Shown here in pieces: positions 59,187 through 64,000 of a stretch of 64,000 bases of DNA. The position numbers were made by a program, and so were the translations under genes. A model generated the notes under the pieces. That model was not told the origin of the DNA, did no database searches, and worked only from the letters and a program-made list of their open reading frames with translations. The stretch lies in contig CAWFLX010000020.1 in NCBI GenBank assembly GCA_963816775.1, positions 124,001-188,000 of the forward strand, given 5' to 3'. The stretch comes from JAFAXD01 sp963816775. Its GTDB lineage: Bacteria > Pseudomonadota > Alphaproteobacteria > Rhizobiales > Xanthobacteraceae. Numbering within the stretch: the stretch's first letter is position 1; each line of letters opens with the position of its first letter.

Positions 59187-59853
59187 GTGTTGAGTCTCCG
59201 AGCCCATGCCGCGCTGGCGCGCGGTCTCGTCGATCTCGTGCGCGCGCTCGATCGCGATCTTGCGCGACTCTTCGTCGACGTATTCGCTGTGCGCCAGCTG
59301 CTCCTCGACCACGTCGATCTCGGCGACGTCATGCAGCCGCGCCGGCCACGCGCCGGTGCGCAGGCACATCACGCAGCGCACGATCTCGGCTACGCCCCTG
59401 CAGCATCACCAGCGCACCGGCGATCGGGATCACCGACTTGAAATGATAGACCGGCGGGCCGTTGGCGGTGACGTTGGAATGCTCGGCGATCCGCCAGGAA
59501 TCCGCCGCGTAGTCGTAGCCGGCGTAGATCAGCGCGGCGATCCCAGGGATAAAAAACACGATATAAAGGGCGAGATCGAGCCCGGCCTGCACCCGCGGCC
59601 GCATCGAGCTGTAGAGAAAATCACCGCGCACATGCGCGTTCTGTGCCAGCGTGTAGGCGCCGCACAGCATGAACAGCGTGCCGTAAAACATGTTGTCGGC
59701 GTCGAAGATCCAGGCCGTCGGCGCGTTCAGGATGTAGCGCTTGAACACCTCGACGCAGACCAGCGTCATCAGGCCGATGATCAGCCAGGCCGCCGCCTTG
59801 CCGACCCAGGTGCTGATGGCGTCGATCGTGAATAGGAACTGCTGCGCGCTCAT
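59183..59853 (-). pseudogene. dctQ: TRAP transporter small permease (DctQ-like), frameshifted
   Basis: It begins MSAQQFLFTIDAISTWVGKA with four helices (AAWLIIGLMTLVCVEVFKRY, ALYIVFFIPGIAALIYAGYD) and the KSVIPIAGALVMLQG end of the last helix. Near 59398 an extra G in a GGGG run shifts the frame. The correct continuation VAEIVRCVMCLRTGAWPARL is found in the next frame. That second frame runs without a stop into dctM, whereas a TGA at 59185-59183 in the third frame would give the usual ATGA overlap. There may therefore be a second indel or a DctQ-DctM fusion. Confidence 0.78.
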
Positions 59854-59886
59854 CGGTCAGTGCCGCTCCATGTGACTTGGGAAACA

Positions 59887-59922
59887 GCAAAGCACCATCC
59901 GGTCCCCCGAATGGTGCTTTGC
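59887..59922 (-). promoter_or_regulatory. Intra-operon hairpin after dctP
   Basis: GCAAAGCACCAT (59887-59898) and ATGGTGCTTTGC (59911-59922) make a perfect 12-bp stem with a 12-base loop, between the dctP stop and the dctQ start. No U-run follows. Such hairpins commonly protect the binding-protein part of transporter mRNAs and so raise its level over the permeases. Confidence 0.75.
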
Positions 59923-59936
59923 CAGTTGCAACGACG

Positions 59937-61070
59937 TCAGATCGGCTTCTTGGCGTTCGGTCCCCAGTAGTGATCAAACGCCATTTTGCGGCTCACGATG
60001 TAGTCCTGCTCCCACTGCGTCGCCCGCTTCGCGAACGCCAGTTGCGATTCGACGATTTCCTTAAACAGCGGATTGGTCGCCGCGTACTTCTTCGCGATTT
60101 CGTCGTAGAGCTCGAGCTGCTTGGCGAGTATGGAGTCGGGCGTCTTGTAGAACTTGACCTTATCCTTGCTCTGCAGCTCGATGTAGTCTTGCGAATTGCG
60201 GTCGATCGCCTTCCACTGCATGTCTTGCGACGCCGCCTCGACCGCATTGGTGATAATCGCCTTCATCTTGTCGGGCAGCGCATCGTACTTCGTCTTGTTG
60301 AACGTGATTTCGAGCTGCTCGGCATTCTGGTGATAGCTCTGCAGCATGCACACCTTGGACACGTCGGCGAAACCGAGGACGCGGTCGGATGTCGCGTTAT
60401 TGAACTCCGCCGCGTCGAGCAGCCCGCGGTCCATCGCCGACACGATTTCGCCGCCCGGCAGCGCATTCACCGCCGCGCCCATCGCCGTGAACAGATCGAT
60501 CGAGATGCCGACGGTGCGGTATTTAATGCCCTTGAAATCATCCGGGCCGGTGACCGGCTTCTTGAACCAGCCGAGCGGCTGGGTGTAGAGCGGCGCATAC
60601 GGAAATGACACCACGTTGGCGCCGATCGACGCGTAGAGCTTGGCGAGCAGTTCCTTGCCGCCGCCGTACTTGTGCCAGGCCAGCAGCATGTTGGCGTCCA
60701 TCGCATAGCCCGGACCCGACCCCCACAGCGCAAGCGCAGTCTGCTTGCCGTAGTGATAGACGAGGACGCCGTGGCCGCCGTCGAGCGTACCTTTCGACAC
60801 GGCGTCGAGCAGGCCGAACGCGGGCACCACTGCACCTGCCGGGAGCACCTCGATCTTGAGGTCCCCACCGGTCATGTCGTTGACCTTCTTGGCGTAGTCG
60901 AGGGCGTACTCATGGAAAATGTCCTTCGACGGCCACGTGCTCTGAAAGCGCATGCTGATGGGGCCCTGCGCCATGACGACGCTGGGCGCGGCGACCGCCG
61001 CGGTGGCGACGCCCGCTGTTCCGAGAAATTTGCGGCGTGTAGTGACCGCAGACTTGATCTTACTCCACAT
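59937..61070 (-). CDS. dctP: TRAP transporter substrate-binding protein, TakP-like
   Basis: 377 residues from the ATG at 61070, with GGAGG six bases upstream. A Tat signal (TTRRKFLGTAGVATAAVAAP, cleavage after VMAQ) exports it. It follows the 2-oxoacid-binding TakP of Rhodobacter: VLPAGAVVPAFGLLDAVSKG, IKYRTVGISIDLFTAMGAAV, LPGGEIVSAMDRGLLDAAEF and NNATSDRVLGFADVSKVCML. TakP binds pyruvate and related 2-oxoacids with a metal as a dimer. The specificity is inferred. It is the first gene of the dctP-dctQ-dctM operon and fully intact. Confidence 0.9.
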   Translation of the reverse strand: MWSKIKSAVTTRRKFLGTAGVATAAVAAPSVVMAQGPISMRFQSTWPSKDIFHEYALDYAKKVNDMTGGDLKIEVLPAGAVVPAFGLLDAVSKGTLDGGHGVLVYHYGKQTALALWGSGPGYAMDANMLLAWHKYGGGKELLAKLYASIGANVVSFPYAPLYTQPLGWFKKPVTGPDDFKGIKYRTVGISIDLFTAMGAAVNALPGGEIVSAMDRGLLDAAEFNNATSDRVLGFADVSKVCMLQSYHQNAEQLEITFNKTKYDALPDKMKAIITNAVEAASQDMQWKAIDRNSQDYIELQSKDKVKFYKTPDSILAKQLELYDEIAKKYAATNPLFKEIVESQLAFAKRATQWEQDYIVSRKMAFDHYWGPNAKKPI

Positions 61071-61425
61071 CGATTTCCTCCCTTGCCGGCACGCGACGTT
61101 GTTCGTCGAGTTGCCGCGATTGGTCTCTCGGACAGGATACCCTTCCGAGCATTGGTTGCGTTTTTTGATGGAACGAGACTGTTCCTCCCTGGCCCGATCC
61201 ATCCCCTGGCACGCGTGTTCGGGTGAACCGCTGTGATCATAACCGCCGCCCTGGTTTGACTATTCCGGCGGCGTTGAGGCGATTTTGGACGCCTCTGCGC
61301 AATTCCACAAGCCTAGCCTGCTGTTGCTGGCGCCCCTATCCCCGGGACCTTAAGTGTGCAATGCGAGCGGCCGGCATGCCGGACGCCCGCACGATGCTCG
61401 AATGCTCAAGTCAAGGAGCCTGCCC

Positions 61426-63171
61426 GTGAAGCGCTTCATCGCAACCCTGGCCACGATCTGGCGGCTGGCCCTGCCATATTTCCGATCCGAGGATCGATGG
61501 CCGGGGCGCGCGCTGCTGGCCGCGGTTATCGCGATGGAGCTTGGCATCGTCGCCCTCAACGTCATGTTCAACCAGTGGACCAACCGCTTCTACAACGCCC
61601 TGCAGGAATATCAGTGGGACACGTTCGTCAGCGAGTTGCTGTGGTTCTGCATGCTGGCGACGATCTTCATCACGCTTGCCGTGTATCAGCTCTATCTCAA
61701 TCAATGGCTGCAGATCCGCTGGCGACGCTGGATGACCGTTAAATACCTCGGCGGTTGGCTCGACGCTGGCAATCATTATCGCATGCAGCTCGTCGGCGAC
61801 GCCGCCGACAATCCGGATCAACGGATCGCCGAGGACATCCAGCTGTTCGTCGAGCGCACGCTCAATCTCAGCATCCAGTTCCTGAGCTCGATCGTGACGC
61901 TGGTGTCGTTCGTCGTCATTCTATGGCAGCTGTCGGCGCAGGCGCCGCTGCACCTGTTTGGCGCGCAGTGGCAAGTCACCGGCTATCTGGTTTGGGCGGC
62001 TGTCATCTATGCCGCTCTGGGAACGTGGCTCACCCATCTGGTCGGGCGGGCGCTGATCTGGCTCAACTTCTACCAGCAGCGCTACGAAGCCGATTTTCGA
62101 TTCAATCTGGTGCGCGTGCGGGAGAACGCGGAGCAGATCGCCCTCCTCTCCGGCGAGCCCGAGGAGCGGCGCCGCCTGCTCGATCGGTTCGGATTCGTGG
62201 TCAGCAACTGGCGCGCCATTATGACCCGAACCAAATGGCTCACCGGGTTCACATCGGGCTACAGTCAATTCTCGAGCGTATTCCCCTTCGTGGTGGTCAG
62301 CCCGGCCTATTTCGCCAAGGCCATTCCGTTCGGAACCTTGATCCAGACCGCGTCGGCATTCGGCAGCGTACAAGGCGCGCTGTCGGTTATCGTGACCCAG
62401 TACCGATCGATTGCCGAATGGCGCGCGGTGATCGAACGATTGGCCGGCTTCTCGGCCGCGATCGAGGCCGGGCGCACCATCGCAACGGCACCGCCCGTTG
62501 TCGAGCACGAGGCGCTGGCGCAAGCCCGCCGGGTCGAGATTCGTGGCCTTGAACTGCGGTTACCGAACGGCCAGCCACTGATCGCCGTCGACGGACTGAA
62601 CTTCGGGCCCGGCGAGCACGTCCTGGTTACTGGTCCGACCGGGTCCGGCAAGTCGACGCTGTTCCGCGCGATCGCCGGCATATGGCCATTCGGATTGGGG
62701 TCGATCACGGTGCCGGCGGGCGCGCGACTGATGGTGTTGCCGCAGCGACCCTACCTCCCGGTCGACACGCTGCGCGCCGCCACGACCTATCCGTCGCCGT
62801 CGGATCGTTTCAGTACCGAGGCGACCCGCAGTGCACTCGAGGCAGTCGGATTGGCCAAGCTGACCGGGCGCCTCGATGAAATGGGGCATTGGAACCGCAT
62901 GCTGTCATTGGGAGAGCAGCAGCGCCTCGCCGTAGCCCGAGCCCTGCTCCATGCACCGGATTATTTGTTGCTCGACGAGGCGACGGCTTCACTCGACGAA
63001 GCCTCCGAAGCCACGCTTTACAAGCTGCTGCAAGAACGGCTGCCCAACGCGAGCATCGTTTCGATCGGCCACCGCTCGACGCTTGAAGCATTTCACCGCC
63101 GCAGCGTCGTCGTCACCGGAGACGGCGACCGGTTTCACGCCCGGGAAGCGACGCTGGTCGCGGCCGGATGA
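61426..63171 (+). CDS. ABC exporter of the YddA / SbmA-BacA-like type
   Basis: About 581 residues from a GTG at 61426, chosen because AAGGAG lies seven bases upstream. The frame is open to 61354 and an ATG at 61402 has no ribosome site. The N-terminal SbmA/BacA-like membrane domain shows NVMFNQWTNRFYNALQEYQW and IRWRRWMTVKYLGGWLDAGN. The ATPase has Walker A GPTGSGKST (near 405), signature LSLGEQQR, Walker B YLLLDEATASLDE and the H-loop GHRST. Relatives handle very-long-chain fatty acids, peptides or vitamin B12. The substrate is not evident. Confidence 0.88.
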   Translation: MKRFIATLATIWRLALPYFRSEDRWPGRALLAAVIAMELGIVALNVMFNQWTNRFYNALQEYQWDTFVSELLWFCMLATIFITLAVYQLYLNQWLQIRWRRWMTVKYLGGWLDAGNHYRMQLVGDAADNPDQRIAEDIQLFVERTLNLSIQFLSSIVTLVSFVVILWQLSAQAPLHLFGAQWQVTGYLVWAAVIYAALGTWLTHLVGRALIWLNFYQQRYEADFRFNLVRVRENAEQIALLSGEPEERRRLLDRFGFVVSNWRAIMTRTKWLTGFTSGYSQFSSVFPFVVVSPAYFAKAIPFGTLIQTASAFGSVQGALSVIVTQYRSIAEWRAVIERLAGFSAAIEAGRTIATAPPVVEHEALAQARRVEIRGLELRLPNGQPLIAVDGLNFGPGEHVLVTGPTGSGKSTLFRAIAGIWPFGLGSITVPAGARLMVLPQRPYLPVDTLRAATTYPSPSDRFSTEATRSALEAVGLAKLTGRLDEMGHWNRMLSLGEQQRLAVARALLHAPDYLLLDEATASLDEASEATLYKLLQERLPNASIVSIGHRSTLEAFHRRSVVVTGDGDRFHAREATLVAAG

Positions 63172-63185
63172 GAGCGCTGCGCGAT

Positions 63186-63672
63186 CACCACCAGCGCACC
63201 GGCCAGGACCCGCGCCGGACCGCGTTGTGCCAGGCGAGGCGAAGGCGACGAGCAGGCAAACGCCGACCGCGACCGGCGCCACCAGGAAGCTCCACGTCAT
63301 GCTGTTGACGACGACCACCAGCGGATCAATTCCAGCTGGTGGGTGAAACGTTCGGGTCAGATGCATGGCGACGATTGCGAGCCCGACGGCGGCGGCCGCC
63401 GCCCATGGTCCGGCGCCGATGACGTGCAACACCAGCAGCCCGACCGCGGTGGACACCAGGTGACCGCCAACAAGCGCGCGCGGCTGAGCCGGCTCGGCCT
63501 CCGGTGAACCCATCACCAGCACGATCGACGTTGCAAACGGAACGAACAGCAATGGAAAGGTGGTGCGTTCCGCCAGGAGCTCCATCAGGGCGATTGCCAC
63601 GGCGCCGCCCACCGCGCCGGCGACGAAACCGACGATCAGCCTTGAGCGCGTGGTGGAGGAAGGAAACTGCAC
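63186..63672 (-). pseudogene. HPP-family membrane protein, one frameshift
   Basis: It starts MQFPSSTTRSRLIVGFVAGA and has the four-helix HPP pattern, with LFVPFATSIVLVMGSPEAEP, LVGGHLVSTAVGLLVLHVIG and the signature HLTRTFHPPAGIDPLVVVV. After CLLVAFA the used frame turns into Arg/Gly-rich sequence and runs antisense into the ABC gene. One missing T near 63243 would instead give AFAWHNAVRRGSWPVRWW and a stop at 63186-63188, a natural HPP end. HPP proteins are implicated in nitrite or anion transport. It converges with the ABC gene. Confidence 0.8.
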
Positions 63673-63728
63673 GATCGTCTATGTCGGAGGGAGCGCGCCG
63701 CTATATTCACGGCTGCACCCAAAGGAAA

Positions 63729-63760
63729 CGGGCGGCCGCTCAGAGAGCGCGCCGCCCGCC
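63729..63760 (-). terminator. Terminator of the TorF-like porin gene
   Basis: Read on the minus strand, CGGGCGGC and GCCGCCCG form a GC-rich stem followed by TTTCCTTT, about 20 bp after the porin stop. It would end minus-strand transcription before the HPP gene. Confidence 0.65.
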
Positions 63761-63781
63761 AGAAGAGGCTGGGATCTCAGC

Positions 63782-64000
63782 TTACTTCAAGCTGTCCAGC
63801 GTCATGTCGAAGGCGAGTTTCGCCACAACCGTTGAGCCGCACCAGTTGGACGAGAGACCAGCTGGGTTGTTCGGCGTACCCAGCAGCGAGGTGCTGACCG
63901 AAGCGGTTTGCGAGCTGGTATAGACCGCACAATTGCTCTTGCTTAGGTTGGTGTCGTAGTAGCGCAGATCGAATGTGAACACCTTCCAGGTCAAGCCCAC
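63782..64000 (-). CDS. TorF-family putative porin, C-terminal part
   Basis: Only the last 72 residues are in the window and the start lies beyond the right edge. The sequence alternates in short amphipathic strands: WKVFTFDLRYYDTNLSKSNC, then STVVAKLAFDMTLDSLK at the end, with two Cys (SNCAVYTS, SNWCGST) probably paired. The pattern KLAF-x-MTLDSLK is the usual C-terminus of the gliding-motility-associated / TorF (TIGR02001) porins of Bradyrhizobium. It would be an outer-membrane beta-barrel. Confidence 0.7.
   Translation of the reverse strand: MGLTWKVFTFDLRYYDTNLSKSNCAVYTSSQTASVSTSLLGTPNNPAGLSSNWCGSTVVAKLAFDMTLDSLK

Noticed and set aside
1..64000. CRISPR array, prophage, transposon or secretion island
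   Set aside because: No regularly spaced direct repeats, cas genes, integrase, transposase or phage structural genes occur. The repeats present are dispersed palindromes.

Overview
The window is GC-rich DNA with dense housekeeping genes on both strands. Gene order and content point to an alphaproteobacterium of the Rhizobiales, in the Bradyrhizobium / Rhodopseudomonas / Xanthobacteraceae neighbourhood. The pointers are a hopanoid-type nucleosidase, hisS-hisZ-hisG, ileS-lspA followed by two M16 peptidases, groESL behind a CIRCE operator, a TakP-like TRAP binding protein, a TorF-type porin end, and many dispersed palindromic repeats. There is no phage, plasmid, transposase, CRISPR or rRNA, and I recognise no tRNA. 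The assignment is by recognition of families, not by search.

Layout. 0-5 kb: the start of a GST-like gene diverging from a guanine deaminase across three tandem 17-bp-spaced operator-like palindromes, then a hopanoid-type nucleosidase, a DHA2 exporter and a secreted lectin-like protein. 5-15 kb: a MetE-like zinc protein, purD with a fluoroacetate-dehalogenase homologue and an aldo/keto reductase, an SDR, an APH-like kinase, tadA, a pseudouridine synthase and rsmD, and a PheC-like dehydratase. 15-24 kb: mutL, three small genes, a PaoABC-type molybdenum aldehyde oxidoreductase with a frameshifted FAD subunit, and arfB. 24-35 kb: an ileS-lspA-hypothetical-M16-M16 run, rlpA converging on a ribF that lacks its usual stop, a HAD hydrolase and a degenerate EAL protein. 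35-49 kb: a GT39-like enzyme, a TPR membrane protein, hisS-hisZ-hisG, a GtrA / GT2 / ChbG sugar-lipid group, DUF2076, two tandem paralogous small periplasmic proteins, a YkgJ protein and a second MetE-like protein. 49-57 kb: groESL, an OFA-family transporter, a spermidine-dehydrogenase-like flavoprotein, RidA and a dienelactone hydrolase. 57-64 kb: a TRAP transporter whose two membrane genes carry several frameshifts, a YddA/SbmA-like ABC exporter, a frameshifted HPP protein and the end of a TorF porin.

The most unusual feature is a twin-hairpin repeat found four times (1600-1765, 5107-5376, 33582-33748, 55622-55789), with a decayed arm inside a coding sequence at 47868. Each full copy holds two different imperfect hairpins of about 72-79 bp (called Y and X here). 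Most hairpin ends carry CTAG, and the order Y-spacer-X is constant. The stems change by paired substitutions between copies. The copies sit against gene ends: one provides the stop codons of two convergent genes, two abut start codons and contain the only Shine-Dalgarno-like bases there, and one lies 46 bp before a start. Other dispersed palindromes also overlap gene ends or lie inside a gene, so repeats have shaped many gene boundaries here.

Single-base frameshifts (21.79, 57.86, 58.55, 59.40 and 63.24 kb) cluster in GC runs toward the right end. They could be sequencing errors or real decay, and raw reads are needed to decide.
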